From: Arthrobacter nitrophenolicus
GTDB lineage: Bacteria > Actinomycetota > Actinomycetes > Actinomycetales > Micrococcaceae
NCBI RefSeq assembly: GCF_000332815.1
Contig: NZ_AOFD01000010.1
Coordinates: 33,503-97,502, forward strand
Length of the DNA stretch: 64,000 nucleotides
Reading direction: 5' to 3'
The notes under the pieces: generated by a model
What the model was told of the DNA's origin: nothing
What the model saw: only the letters and a program-made list of their open reading frames with translations
The model's database searches: none
Shown: piece after piece, positions 8,765 to 17,567 of the stretch
Layout of the letters: the number at the start of each line of letters is the position of its first letter
How positions within the stretch are numbered: position 1 is the first letter of the stretch
Made by a program: the position numbers and the translations under genes

Positions 8765-9391
8765 TCAGCGGTTCCCGGAGATGCCAGCCAGCAGCTGCTC
8801 GAAGGGGAGCGACTGCATCGGGGCAGGCTTGCGGCCGGGCTGGGTGCCGGTCAGCAGCCCGGCGAACTCGCCGGCAGCGCGGTCAATCCGGCCCGCGAGC
8901 GAGGAACCGCCGTCGTCCACCGTTCCCCAGTCCTGCGGCCCGGCAAAGACGCCTGTGGCGGTGATCCGCGTGCGCAGGTAGCTGAACAGGGGACGCATGG
9001 CGTGGTCCAGGACCATTTGGTGGCGGTCCGTACCGCCCGTGGCACCCAGCAGCACTGCCTTGCCGTCCAGCGACTTGGGGTCCAGAACGTCGATGAATGA
9101 CTTGAACAGGCCGCTGTAGGACGCGCTGAATACGGGGGTTACGGCGATCAGCCCGTCGGACGCCTCCACGCCGGCAATGACTTCCGCCAGCCGGGGAGCG
9201 GCGTAACCGGTCACGAAGTTGTTGGCAATGTCCACCGCGAGGTCGCGGAGCTCCACGACGTCCACCGTCACGTCGTAACCGGCGGACGAGAGCTGCCGCT
9301 CCGCGGACGCCGCCAGCTGGTCAGCCAGCAGGCGGCTCGACGACGGGACACCGAGTCCAGCGGAAAGAACTGTGATGCGGCGGGTTTCCAT
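8765..9391 (-). CDS. NADPH-dependent FMN reductase, CE1759-like flavoprotein
   Basis: The protein has 208 residues with a flavodoxin-like fold. The N-terminal strand-loop (VLSAGLGVPSSSRLLADQL) would hold the FMN phosphate, and the VFSASYSGLFKSFIDVL segment is characteristic of NADPH:FMN reductases that feed reduced flavin to monooxygenases or act as quinone reductases. AGGAG lies 7 nt before ATG 9391. A nested inverted repeat at 9416-9449 just upstream may be an operator. No monooxygenase partner is adjacent. The exact electron acceptor cannot be read from sequence. Confidence 0.82.
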   Translation of the reverse strand: METRRITVLSAGLGVPSSSRLLADQLAASAERQLSSAGYDVTVDVVELRDLAVDIANNFVTGYAAPRLAEVIAGVEASDGLIAVTPVFSASYSGLFKSFIDVLDPKSLDGKAVLLGATGGTDRHQMVLDHAMRPLFSYLRTRITATGVFAGPQDWGTVDDGGSSLAGRIDRAAGEFAGLLTGTQPGRKPAPMQSLPFEQLLAGISGNR

Positions 9392-9415
9392 GGCATATCT
9401 CCTGTTGATCGTTCA

Positions 9416-9449
9416 TTCACCATACATGCATTTGCATCTACATGGTGAA
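9416..9449. promoter_or_regulatory. Nested inverted repeat, candidate operator of the FMN reductase gene
   Basis: Outer arms TTCACCAT (9416-9423) and ATGGTGAA (9442-9449) enclose an inner palindrome ATGCA-TT-TGCAT (9426-9437). The element is AT-rich against its surroundings and lies 25 bp upstream of the reductase start codon, where a dimeric repressor could block transcription. The binding protein is unknown; no regulator gene adjoins. Confidence 0.45.
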
Positions 9450-9494
9450 CGGCCGGCCTCCCGTGGGTATTCCCGTTGCCAGGTGCGCCCGAAG

Positions 9495-10346
9495 CTACAG
9501 GAGTACCTCGCCGCGGATGCAGGTGCTGGAGTGCCCGCCGATCCACGTTTCGCCGCCCCCGGCTTTGACGTGGATGCGTCCGGCACGGCCGAGGACTGTC
9601 CCCTGTGCGGCCACGTATTCCTGCGGGGCCCTGCCGCTTGCCATCAACCATTGCGCTGCACCCGCATTGAAGCTGCCGGTAACGGGATCCTCCACCATGG
9701 CATCCCCGGGAATGAAGGTGCGCACCTCAAAGTCGGCATCCGCACCCGGCCCGTGCGGGGCCACAACACCCACTTTCAAATCCCCCATGAGCGCCAGATC
9801 GGGCTCCAGCGCAAGCACCTGCCCTGCAGAGGCAAGCAGCACGCCGATCCATTCCGGCCCGTTTACCAGCCAGGAAGCGTCAAGGATGTCCTCCGGCGCC
9901 AGGCGGAGTGCCGCCGCCAACTGCCCCCTGGTGGGTCCATCCACCGGCCCGAAGCGTGTCAGCGGCGGAGCAGCGAAGGCCAGCCGGCCGCCGTCGTGCT
10001 TTATGTGGACCAGACCCGCCCCGCACTCCTGCACCACGCTGCCGGGCGTCTTTGGAACTCCACCGGCCTCCAGCCAGGCGTGGGCCGAGCCCAGCGTGGG
10101 ATGCCCGGCAAACGGAAACTCCTCGCTGCCGGTGAAGATCCGGACCCGGTAGTCGGCGCGGGGATCGGTGGGGGGCAGCAGGAACGTGGTTTCGGACAAA
10201 TTGGTCCAGTTGGCGAAGTGCTGCATCTGGCCTCCGGTGAGGCCTTCGGCATCAAGGACAACGGCAAGCGGGTTGCCCCGGTACGCCCGTTCCGAAAAGA
10301 CGTCAACCTGGTGGAACGGGCGCGGCCGGATGGGTTCGATAGTCAC
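9495..10346 (-). CDS. PhzF-family epimerase/isomerase-like protein
   Basis: The protein has 283 residues with the PhzF double hotdog-like fold. Family motifs are visible: FHQVDVFSERAYRGNPLAVV at the start, NLSETTFL with the Glu that is catalytic in PhzF (about residue 52), the substrate-binding loop GSEEFPFAGHPTLGSAHAWL, and a C-terminal DPVTGSFNAGAAQWL. PhzF isomerises DHHA in phenazine synthesis, but no other phz gene is here; most homologues are enzymes of unknown substrate. The gene stands alone, divergent from the DUF1801 gene. Confidence 0.87.
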   Translation of the reverse strand: MTIEPIRPRPFHQVDVFSERAYRGNPLAVVLDAEGLTGGQMQHFANWTNLSETTFLLPPTDPRADYRVRIFTGSEEFPFAGHPTLGSAHAWLEAGGVPKTPGSVVQECGAGLVHIKHDGGRLAFAAPPLTRFGPVDGPTRGQLAAALRLAPEDILDASWLVNGPEWIGVLLASAGQVLALEPDLALMGDLKVGVVAPHGPGADADFEVRTFIPGDAMVEDPVTGSFNAGAAQWLMASGRAPQEYVAAQGTVLGRAGRIHVKAGGGETWIGGHSSTCIRGEVLL

Positions 10347-10403
10347 CGCTGCATGCTAGCAGCAGTGCTGGCAGGACACAGGCGCGTCTGCGAGACTACG
10401 TCC

Positions 10404-10825
10404 ATGGCAGAGAACAAGACGATGCCCACCGGCGTCCCGGTGGAGGAGTTCCTTGCGTCAGTGGAGCATCCCGGCCGGCGGAATGATGGCTACGAGTTGC
10501 TGGCCCTCATGCGGGAGGCCACCGGGCAGGAGCCGTGATGTGGGGACCCAGCATCGTGGGCTTCGGCAGGTACCACTACCGGTACGGCAGCGGCCGGGAG
10601 GGTGACTCCGCCGCCGTCGGTTTCTCGCCCCGCAAAGCCAGCCTCGCGCTGTACGGCCTGACGTACGGCCCGGAAGCCAAGGCACTGCTGGAGACATTGG
10701 GCAAGCACAAGGTGGGCGCTGCCTGCCTGTATATCAACAGGCTGGACGACGTGGGCAGGGACGTTCTCACCCGGCTGGTCCGCAGCGGGTACCGGCACGT
10801 CATGGCAGAACTGCACAGCCCCTGA
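10404..10825 (+). CDS. DUF1801 protein, frame broken once (near 10534)
   Basis: Residues from ATG 10404 (MAENKTMPTGVPVEEFL...MREATGQEP) run into TGA at 10536-10538. The rest of the DUF1801 domain (MWGPSIVGFGRYHYRYGSG...) continues in the frame entered at GTG 10535. Restoring one base near 10534 gives a continuous 140-residue protein reading ...GQEP-VMWGPSIVGFG..., the normal order for the family. The overlap GTGA with AGGAG upstream could mimic translational coupling, but the junction falls inside the conserved domain, so a lost base is more likely. DUF1801 proteins are small and of unknown biochemical role. Confidence 0.75.
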
Positions 10826-10834
10826 AACCCAATT

Positions 10835-10876
10835 GAAAGACCCCCGCTGCCGGAATCCGGCAACGGGGGTCTTTCC
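10835..10876. terminator. Bidirectional terminator between DUF1801 gene and rplI
   Basis: The stem pairs GAAAGACCCCCG.. with ..GGGGGTCTTTC, and the inner CTGCCGG/CCGGCAA part is also nearly paired. There are A and T tracts on opposite sides, so it can end the DUF1801 transcript and the minus-strand ribosomal operon. Confidence 0.85.
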
Positions 10877-10891
10877 AGGTGCAGTCAGGGA

Positions 10892-11344
10892 CTACTTGCC
10901 TGCTACTACGTCGAGTTCGATCACAGCAGCAACGTCGTCGTGCAGACGGACGTTGGCCTGGTAGGAACCGACCGACTTGATGTGGACGGGCAGTTCAACC
11001 TTGCGCTTGTCGATGCTGCCCAGGCCTGCGGCCTCAACAGCGTTGGCGACGTCGGCCTGCTTGACCGTGCCGAACAGGCGTCCGGTTTCGCCGGCCTTGA
11101 CGACGAGCTGAACCGGCTTGGACTGCAGTGCAGCGGCCTGCTTCTGAGCGTCTTCCAGGGAAGCGTGCTCGCGGGCGGCGCGGGCAGCCTTGATGGACTC
11201 AACCTGCTTCTCGCCACCCTTCGACCAGGTCAGGGCGAAGTTGCGGGGCAGCAGGTAGTTACGTGCGTAACCGTCCTTGACCTCGACAACGTCGCCAGCA
11301 GCACCGAGACCGGTTACTTCGTGGGTCAGAATGAGCTTTGCCAT
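10892..11344 (-). CDS. rplI: 50S ribosomal protein bL9
   Basis: The 150-residue protein has the full bL9 layout: the N-terminal rRNA-binding domain ([20 protein letters not shown], with the conserved GYARNYLLP), the long connecting helix (about 40-75) and the C-terminal domain beginning near [20 protein letters not shown]. bL9 binds 23S rRNA near L1 and helps keep the reading frame. It is the last gene of the rpsF-ssb-rpsR-rplI operon, 17 bp after rpsR, and is followed by a bidirectional terminator. Confidence 0.97.
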   Translation of the reverse strand: MAKLILTHEVTGLGAAGDVVEVKDGYARNYLLPRNFALTWSKGGEKQVESIKAARAAREHASLEDAQKQAAALQSKPVQLVVKAGETGRLFGTVKQADVANAVEAAGLGSIDKRKVELPVHIKSVGSYQANVRLHDDVAAVIELDVVAGK

Positions 11345-11361
11345 GTTAGTTAATCCCTTCC

Positions 11362-11601
11362 TTAGCCGCGGCCAGCGCCGGAGTAAGGCAGCAGAGCAAC
11401 TTCGCGGGCGTTCTTGATTGCCTGTGCGATCTTGCGCTGTTCCTGGACCGTGACGCCGGTGACGCGACGGGCGCGGATCTTTCCGCGGTCGGAGATGAAC
11501 TTGCGCAGCAATGCTACGTCCTTGTAGTCGATGACAGTGATGTCAGCGGCCTTCAAGGGGTTGGACTTTGGTTTGGGCTTACGGAGTTCAGCCTTAGCCA
11601 T
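11362..11601 (-). CDS. rpsR: 30S ribosomal protein bS18
   Basis: The 79-residue protein carries the bS18 core: [49 protein letters not shown]. The N-terminus is basic. It forms a heterodimer with bS6 on the 16S platform, and its gene shares the operon with rpsF. AGGAG lies 8 nt upstream of ATG 11601. It has no zinc-binding cysteines, so it is the C-minus form of the protein. Confidence 0.97.
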   Translation of the reverse strand: MAKAELRKPKPKSNPLKAADITVIDYKDVALLRKFISDRGKIRARRVTGVTVQEQRKIAQAIKNAREVALLPYSGAGRG

Positions 11602-11624
11602 CGTGGAGCTCCTATTCTAGGGAG

Positions 11625-11646
11625 CCCGTGGATGTTGATCCACGGG
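11625..11646 (-). promoter_or_regulatory. Hairpin between ssb and rpsR
   Basis: A perfect 9-bp inverted repeat (CCCGTGGAT at 11625-11633, ATCCACGGG at 11638-11646) with a 4-nt loop lies just before the rpsR ribosome-binding site. With no T tract it is more likely an RNA-stability or processing element than a terminator. Confidence 0.5.
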
Positions 11647-11726
11647 ATGGTGGTGGTCCGGCGGCGGCATCCGCACAGGTGCCGAAGGCACTTTCTGCGG
11701 TCCCGGCGTCGGGCCTTTATTGGTTG

Positions 11727-12299
11727 TTAGAAGGGAGGTTCGGAATCGGGGCCGTTGCCCCAGCCGCCCGCGTTGGAGACGCCGGGCGTGGCCCAGGGGT
11801 CATCCTGCGCAGCCTGCTGGTTGCCGCCGCCCCAGCCTCCACCGGAGTTGCCGCCCTGGCTTCCGCCAGAGTTGCCGCCTCCGAAGCCACCGCCGCTGTT
11901 GCCGCCACCAAAGCCGCCGCCCTGACCGCCGGAGCGCTGGGTGCGGTTGACCTTGGCATTGGCGTAGCGCAGGCTGGGGCCGATTTCGTCGACCTCGAGC
12001 TCGATAACGGTGCGCTTTTCGCCTTCTTTGGTTTCGTAGGAACGGCTCTTCAGACGGCCGGTAACGATGACGCGCATGCCCTTGGTAAGGGACTCGGCCA
12101 CGTTTTCGGCTGCTTCACGCCAGACGGCGGCGCGGAGGAACAGGGTTTCCCCGTCCTTCCACTCGTTGGACTGGCGATCAAAGGTGCGCGGGGTGGAAGC
12201 GATGGTGAAGTTCGCTACTGCCGAACCGGACGGTGTGAACCGCAATTCCGGGTCATTGGTGAGATTACCGATGACCGTAATGGTGGTCTCGCCTGCCAT
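11727..12299 (-). CDS. ssb: Single-stranded DNA-binding protein
   Basis: The protein has 190 residues: an OB fold (1-115, [21 protein letters not shown] at the start), a Gly/Asn/Ser-rich disordered linker (about 118-175) and the acidic tip DSEPPF at the C-terminus that recruits replication and repair partners. SSB tetramers coat single-stranded DNA at forks. The gene sits between rpsF and rpsR as in most bacteria. The linker is rich in GGG-x-GGN repeats, which makes the DNA here repetitive. Confidence 0.97.
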   Translation of the reverse strand: MAGETTITVIGNLTNDPELRFTPSGSAVANFTIASTPRTFDRQSNEWKDGETLFLRAAVWREAAENVAESLTKGMRVIVTGRLKSRSYETKEGEKRTVIELEVDEIGPSLRYANAKVNRTQRSGGQGGGFGGGNSGGGFGGGNSGGSQGGNSGGGWGGGNQQAAQDDPWATPGVSNAGGWGNGPDSEPPF

Positions 12300-12372
12300 C
12301 TACTGCCTCCTTGTTCGATCCTGGGTGAAGAGTTCGTTTCCTGCGGGGTAAAGAATGAAGATCGGTGCTGAA

Positions 12373-12678
12373 TTACTCAGCAATAACCTTCTGCTCTTCG
12401 GGGCGGGTGATCTTGGTGCGCATGATGGTCTCGTTAAGAGACAGCTGGCGGTCAAGTTCCTTGGCGGTTTCCGGCTTGGCGGTGAAGTTCACCACGGCGT
12501 AGATACCTTCGGACTTCTTCTTGATGTCGTAAGCCAGACGGCGACGGCCCCAGATGTCAACCTTTTCGATGGTTCCACCATCGTTGGTGATGACGTTCAG
12601 GAACTTCTGAAGCGACGGCTCAACGGTACGCTCTTCGACCTCGGGGTCGATGATTACCATCAATTCGTAAGGACGCAT
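12373..12678 (-). CDS. rpsF: 30S ribosomal protein bS6
   Basis: The 101-residue protein begins [20 protein letters not shown] and has the ferredoxin-like bS6 fold, with the [18 protein letters not shown] segment that meets bS18 and rRNA. I chose ATG 12678 because AAGGAGGT lies 10 nt upstream; an in-frame GTG at 12690 overlaps that site and is too close. It is the first gene of the rpsF-ssb-rpsR-rplI operon. A small hairpin lies in the leader (12708-12726). Confidence 0.97.
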   Translation of the reverse strand: MRPYELMVIIDPEVEERTVEPSLQKFLNVITNDGGTIEKVDIWGRRRLAYDIKKKSEGIYAVVNFTAKPETAKELDRQLSLNETIMRTKITRPEEQKVIAE

Positions 12679-12707
12679 ATGTGAACCCACCTCCTTTGGG
12701 CTAAGCG

Positions 12708-12726
12708 GTTACGGCATTTCCGTAAC
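12708..12726 (-). promoter_or_regulatory. Hairpin in the rpsF leader
   Basis: GTTACGG (12708-12714) pairs with CCGTAAC (12720-12726) around a 5-nt loop, about 10 nt upstream of the rpsF Shine-Dalgarno. rpsF leaders in many bacteria carry an RNA that binds the S6:S18 dimer for feedback control. This position fits, but the full consensus cannot be confirmed by eye. Confidence 0.4.
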
Positions 12727-12894
12727 AGGAGGTTCATTTGCGATGCAGTGCCGTGGCCAGCCACCGGAACGGGGCGGGACGCAGCACAGACTTCACTATC
12801 TTAGTGCATTTGGAACGGATAGGCGATTCGCGCTTGACTTCGAGCCTAGCCCCCGTGCGCCACCCGGCGCAGGACGGATGCCCCTATGTGGAAA

Positions 12895-12935
12895 ACCGCC
12901 CGCCCGGGAGCCGAGGCGGCTTCCGGGCGGGCGGT
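12895..12935 (-). terminator. Terminator of the amino-acid permease gene
   Basis: CCGCCCGCCCGG (12896-12907) and CCGGGCGGGCGG (12923-12934) form a perfect 12-bp stem. On the minus strand the stem is followed by TTTT, as expected for termination of the permease transcript. Confidence 0.8.
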
Positions 12936-12958
12936 CCGTTGGACAGTCGGGGCGGGAA

Positions 12959-14376
12959 TTACGACGCCGGGCCTGCCGTGGCAGGGACTTCGCGGGCTTC
13001 GTCGCCGTCCCCGGCCTGGGCGGAGGCCGGGCCGGACCTGCGGTAGCGCCACACGCCCACGGCCACTACAACGGCTGCCAGTGCCACGGACAACAGCAGG
13101 GACTCGCGGGTGGATTCCAGGATGACCATGCCCACCACCAGGGCCACGATGCTGGCGATGGCCAGCCAGGTCAGGTACGGGAACAGCCACATCTTCAGCG
13201 CCAGGTCCTTGCCGGCAGCGCCCATCCGCTTGCGGAGGATCAGCTGGGAGGATGCGATCACCAGCCACACGAACAGGGCAATGGCACCGGAGGTGTTGAC
13301 CAGGAACAGGAAGACGGTGTCCGGGGCGATGTAGTTCAGGCCCACCGTCACGAACCCAACCACAGTGGAGGCCAGCACGGCGGAGGCGGGCACGCCACGG
13401 CGCGAGATCTTCGTCCAGGACGCGGGGGCGTCACCGCGCTTGGACAGCGAGAAGAGCATGCGGCTGGCGGTATAAAGGCCGGAGTTCAGGCAGGACAGCA
13501 CTGACGTCAGGACCACAACGTCCATGATGGTGCCGGCGCCGGGAATGCCGAAGAGTTCGATCACGGCAACGTAGGGGCTCTTGGCCACGCTGGCGTCGTT
13601 CCAGGGCAGCAGGGTGACCACGATGGCGATCGAGCGATGTAGAAGACCAGGATGCGCCACACTGTGGACTTCACGGCCTTCTTGACCGCATCCACCGGGT
13701 TCTCGGATTCGCCGGCAGCGATGGTGGCAATCTCGGCGCCGAAGAAGGAGAAGACCACAACCAGGATGCCGGCCAGGACAGCACCTGCGCCGTTGGGCAT
13801 GAACCCGCCGTTATCCACGAGGTTGCTCAGGCCGGGGGCGGGGACACCCGGGACCAGCCCAAGGATTGCCGCGGCACCGAAGAGCAGGAACAGCACGATC
13901 GCGGCGACCTTGATCGAGGCGAACCAGAACTCGAACTCGCCGTAGGACTTCACGGAGCCAAGGTTGGTCAGCGTCAGCAGGACCATCAGGATCAGCGCCC
14001 AGACCCACTGGTCGATACCGGGCACCCAGCGGTGCATGATGGCGGCACCGGCGGTGGCTTCGATGCCGAGCACGATGATCCAGAACCAGGCGTAGAGCCA
14101 GCCGATGCTGAACCCCGCCCAGCGGCCGAGCGCCTTGTCCGCATAGGTGGAAAAGGAACCGGTCTCGGGGTTGGCCGCAGCCATTTCACCGAGCATGCGC
14201 ATCACCAGGACCACCACGATGCCGGCCGCCATGTAGGCAACCAGGATTCCGGGGCCGGCCTGCTGGATGGCGGCACCGGAACCAACGAAGAGGCCTGCGC
14301 CGATGACGCCGGCGATCGCGATCATGGAAAGGTGCCGCGGCTTGAGCGACTTGGCTAACTGCTGGTCAGCGGGCAT
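12959..14376 (-). CDS. APC-superfamily amino-acid permease, frame broken once (near 13634)
   Basis: The N-terminal part (14376 down to about 13634) gives MPADQQLAKSLKPRHLSMIAIAGVIGAGLFVGSG, the amino-acid transporter signature of the AnsP/GabP/ProY group, and about seven membrane segments. The C-terminal five segments continue in another frame from 13633 to 12959. Restoring one base (probably a G, giving ILVFYIGSIAIVV) yields one 472-residue, 12-helix permease, the normal length. Substrate is probably a neutral amino acid or GABA, by family only. It is divergent from the LuxR-type regulator and has its own terminator. Confidence 0.85.
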
Positions 14377-14851
14377 GGTGCGCCGTCCTTTGGGTCATTG
14401 CGGAATGGATGGAAGCCGGACGCCGGTGTCAGGGGGCTGGCCGGTGCCGTTCAACGCTGCATCCAGTGTGGTGGGTCACAGGGTTTTTCCAACCCTAAGC
14501 GTGGCGCGGGAAGGGACGTCATGTGCAGCCGCACAGATGGCCGGAACCGGATTCAGATCTTCTCACAGGTGGGAGCAGCAGGAGTAATCAAAAGGTACTC
14601 CAGGGGAAACGTTGAAACGCAGCGGAAATCACACGGAGTCAATCTTGAGCCAATCCAGCGGATATCTGCATGGTGCCCCGTGACGGGGCGGCGCTATATT
14701 CACTTCTACGGCTGGGTACCGTGCTGGAGGCGTTGGGCCTGCAGCATGCCGGACCTCCGGTTGCGGCCCCGTAACCGGCAGTGCGGCGGTCACTGTTGGA
14801 ACGGATTGAAGCGAAAAGAAAGCGGTCTCCTTTTTCAGGGATGGGGACCCC
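14377..14851. other. Intergenic region between permease and LAL regulator
   Basis: This 475-bp divergent spacer should hold both promoters. It has lower GC than its neighbours around 14560-14640. I see no ORF with a ribosome-binding site, no strong inverted repeat and no tRNA-like fold. Confidence 0.5.
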
Positions 14852-17545
14852 ATGTGCTTAATTGGCCGCAACAAGGAATTGGACCGGATCCGTTCGGCAG
14901 TCCGGTGTCCCAAGGAGACCGCCCTCACCATCAGTGGCGGGCACGGCGCGGGCAAGTCTGCCCTGCTTGCAGAAATCCCCACCCTGTCCGACCACCGCAC
15001 CGTCTTCCTTACCGCCAGCGCAGCAGAGTCGGACTGGCCGTTCTCCGGCCTTACGGTGCTCCTCAACAGCATGGATGACCCGGTACTCAACGCAATCGCG
15101 GATGACGTCCTGCATGATGGCACACGGGCGCCCAGCATTCCCACGGTGGGCACCATGCTGCTCAACGGTTTGCACCAGCGGTCCTCCGCCCGGACGGTCA
15201 TCGTGCTTGATGACGCGGACCAGCTGGATGCCGGCAGCCAGGCGGTCATCGGATTCATCAGCCGCCGGCTTGCCGGAACGGACATAGCGCTGTTCATGAG
15301 CGTGCGCGAGGACGTACCGGAAGGCCCCCTCGGCGGGCCGGCCGTCCTCCACCTTGGTCCCTTGAGCTACAGCGACACGGTGCGGGTGCTGGAGGCAATA
15401 CCCTCGCGCCACAGCACGACGGCGGCGGCCCACGCGGTTGCCGCGGCCAGCAAGGGAAACCCGCTGGCCGCCGTCGAGCTTTACCACCACCTCCTGGACC
15501 GCCAGGCGGAGGGAAAGTACGCCCTGCCTGTTCCGCTCCCCTGCAGTGCCAGCTTCGAAGCGGAAGCCGCCTCCGCCGTCGCCACGCTGACGGCTGGTGC
15601 ACGCCGGGTCCTGGACTTGCTGGCCCTGTCCCGGCGCACTGAGGTCACCTCCTTGGAGGGTGTGGTCCCGGGGATGTGGTCCGGCGTGGATGAACTCCTT
15701 GCCGCCGGCCTGGTAACCCGGTCCGGGCCGCACCTGGGAATCCCGGACCAGTTGCTGCGGGGTTACCTGTTCTCGGCCATGACGCCCGCCGTGCGCGCGG
15801 CAGGCCACCATGCCCTCGCACAGGCGTCCGGAACGGCGGATCCCCACGTCCGCCGCTGGCACCTGAGCTTCACCGCGATGGAACGGCAAACTCCCTTCGG
15901 CCTCCTTCGCAGCGCCGTGGACCTCATCCAGGATGGGGATGTCCCCTTTGCCGTCGAGTGCATCGAACGGGCCCTCACCATCAATCCCTGGGAAGCGGAA
16001 ACCGCTGCCCGCCTCACCACCGTTGCCGGGCTCATGTTCAACCGGGGCGAATTCGTGTACGCCAGGCGCTGCCTGGAGTGGGCGCAGCGGGTGACGCGGA
16101 ACCCTGCCCTGGTGCTGCGGCTGACAGGCCTGGCGTTTGAAATCGAGTTCATCCAGGGCGGCTTTGTCCGGCCAAGCATGGTGCTGCGCCTGGTGAAGGA
16201 ATTCGGCGTCCACGACCCGTGGTATGCGGCTAACCTGCTGGCGCTGGCTGCGCTCTACTTCGCCGAACGGTGGGAGCTCGATGATGCCGCCGTGCTGCTG
16301 GAACAGGCCACCGGGTTCCGGGAATCCGCGACTGCTGAGTGCCTCGCAATCATCGAGCGGGCCAGGATGCTCGTCGCCTCCGCCAGCGGGGATACGGGCA
16401 CCATCAGCCGGAAGCATGAGCCGGCGGGAAGCGTCAGGATGCTCAGCCTGCTGGCGCAGGGGCGGGCCCTCAGTTACGCGGAACGCTACGAACACGCCCG
16501 GGAGGCGTTCGCCCTGGTGCGGAGCTCCAGCGACGCCGGCAGCATCAACTGGCGCGAAACCGCAATGTACCTGGCAGCGGACAACGAAATCCGGGCCGGA
16601 AACGTCCGGGCCGCCGTCATGCTCATCGACGACCTGGAACGCCACGAGCCGGAGAACAAGTACCACCGCGGAATGCGGCACGTCTTCCGGGTCTGGCGGG
16701 CCCATGCCCTGGGCGACGAGGCAGGGGCACAGGCAGCCGCTTCGGAGGCACTCCGCCATGCAGGCTGCGAAAGCCATCCGGCCATCACTGCCCAGCTGGC
16801 CGCGTGGCAGGGGCACTTTGCGCTGCTCCGGGGTGACCTGGCCGAGTCCTTCGCGCAGCTGTCCCGGGCGGCCGAGATCGGAAAGGCTTTCGGCAACCCC
16901 GCCCTGCTGCGGTGCGAGGCGGACCTGGTGGAGGTCCTCATCCGGCTTGGCCGCCACCGGGAGGCAACGCAGGCATTGGTCCGCCTGGAAAGCCGCTCCG
17001 TGGGACTGCGGTCGCCTTGGCTCATCATGGCGGTGGCGCGGAGCCGTGCCATGCTGGCCGACGGCGAGCAGTCGTTGCAGTTGTTCAGCCAGGCGCTGGA
17101 GGGCAGGGGCGGGCATGATTCAGTGCTGGAACGGGCACGGACGCTGCTGTGCTACGCGGACCGGCTGAACGCCTTTGGCCGCGTCCGGGCCGCACGCGAC
17201 GCCCTGGCCCATGCCAAGGTGATGTTCGAGGAGAAAGGGGCTGTGGCCTGGAGCCAGCACGTAGACGCGTTCCTTTTCCACGAGCTTCTGGAGCCCCCAC
17301 GGCAGCAGGACAATCCTGCCATGCTCATGCTTGCGGACCATGAGCGGGCTTTGGCCAAGATGGTGGCACGGGGGATGCGCAACAAGGACATCGCTGCCAC
17401 GCTCTATGTGTCGGTGCGGACCGTGGAGGTGCGGCTGACCTCCATCTATCGGAAACTCGGGGTGGAGTCGCGGGCGCAACTGACTGCCCTTGCCGCCGCC
17501 AGGGACGACGGCGCCGCAGCACCGTATGTGCTGCCGGTCCTGTAG
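14852..17545 (+). CDS. Large ATP-binding LuxR-family regulator (LAL/MalT type)
   Basis: The protein has 897 residues. An N-terminal AAA/NACHT-like ATPase shows Walker A GGHGAGKSA (29-37) and Walker B TVIVLDDADQL (115-125). A long alpha-helical region (about 300-800) has TPR-like pairs. The C-terminal LuxR helix-turn-helix (about 833-885) reads ALAKMVARGMRNKDIAATLYVSVRTVEVRLTSIYRKLGV. LAL proteins switch transcription on when a ligand and ATP bind. Start ATG 14852 directly precedes the conserved LIGRNKELDRI. The gene stands alone, divergent from the permease, so its target may be the permease or genes elsewhere; no ligand can be inferred. Confidence 0.88.
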   Translation: MCLIGRNKELDRIRSAVRCPKETALTISGGHGAGKSALLAEIPTLSDHRTVFLTASAAESDWPFSGLTVLLNSMDDPVLNAIADDVLHDGTRAPSIPTVGTMLLNGLHQRSSARTVIVLDDADQLDAGSQAVIGFISRRLAGTDIALFMSVREDVPEGPLGGPAVLHLGPLSYSDTVRVLEAIPSRHSTTAAAHAVAAASKGNPLAAVELYHHLLDRQAEGKYALPVPLPCSASFEAEAASAVATLTAGARRVLDLLALSRRTEVTSLEGVVPGMWSGVDELLAAGLVTRSGPHLGIPDQLLRGYLFSAMTPAVRAAGHHALAQASGTADPHVRRWHLSFTAMERQTPFGLLRSAVDLIQDGDVPFAVECIERALTINPWEAETAARLTTVAGLMFNRGEFVYARRCLEWAQRVTRNPALVLRLTGLAFEIEFIQGGFVRPSMVLRLVKEFGVHDPWYAANLLALAALYFAERWELDDAAVLLEQATGFRESATAECLAIIERARMLVASASGDTGTISRKHEPAGSVRMLSLLAQGRALSYAERYEHAREAFALVRSSSDAGSINWRETAMYLAADNEIRAGNVRAAVMLIDDLERHEPENKYHRGMRHVFRVWRAHALGDEAGAQAAASEALRHAGCESHPAITAQLAAWQGHFALLRGDLAESFAQLSRAAEIGKAFGNPALLRCEADLVEVLIRLGRHREATQALVRLESRSVGLRSPWLIMAVARSRAMLADGEQSLQLFSQALEGRGGHDSVLERARTLLCYADRLNAFGRVRAARDALAHAKVMFEEKGAVAWSQHVDAFLFHELLEPPRQQDNPAMLMLADHERALAKMVARGMRNKDIAATLYVSVRTVEVRLTSIYRKLGVESRAQLTALAAARDDGAAAPYVLPVL

Positions 17546-17567
17546 CGGACTCCCCGGAAAGAAAAAG

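Noticed and set aside
9495..10346. Phenazine biosynthesis locus
   Set aside because: PhzF homologues are widespread without phenazine genes, and no other phz gene is in the window.
10535..10825. Separate small gene starting at GTG 10535 with AGGAG upstream
   Set aside because: The junction falls inside the DUF1801 domain and one restored base gives the normal family protein; 15 similar breaks occur in the window.
14858..17116. 752-residue minus-strand open frame opposite the LAL gene
   Set aside because: Antisense shadow of a gene with clear ATPase and helix-turn-helix motifs.
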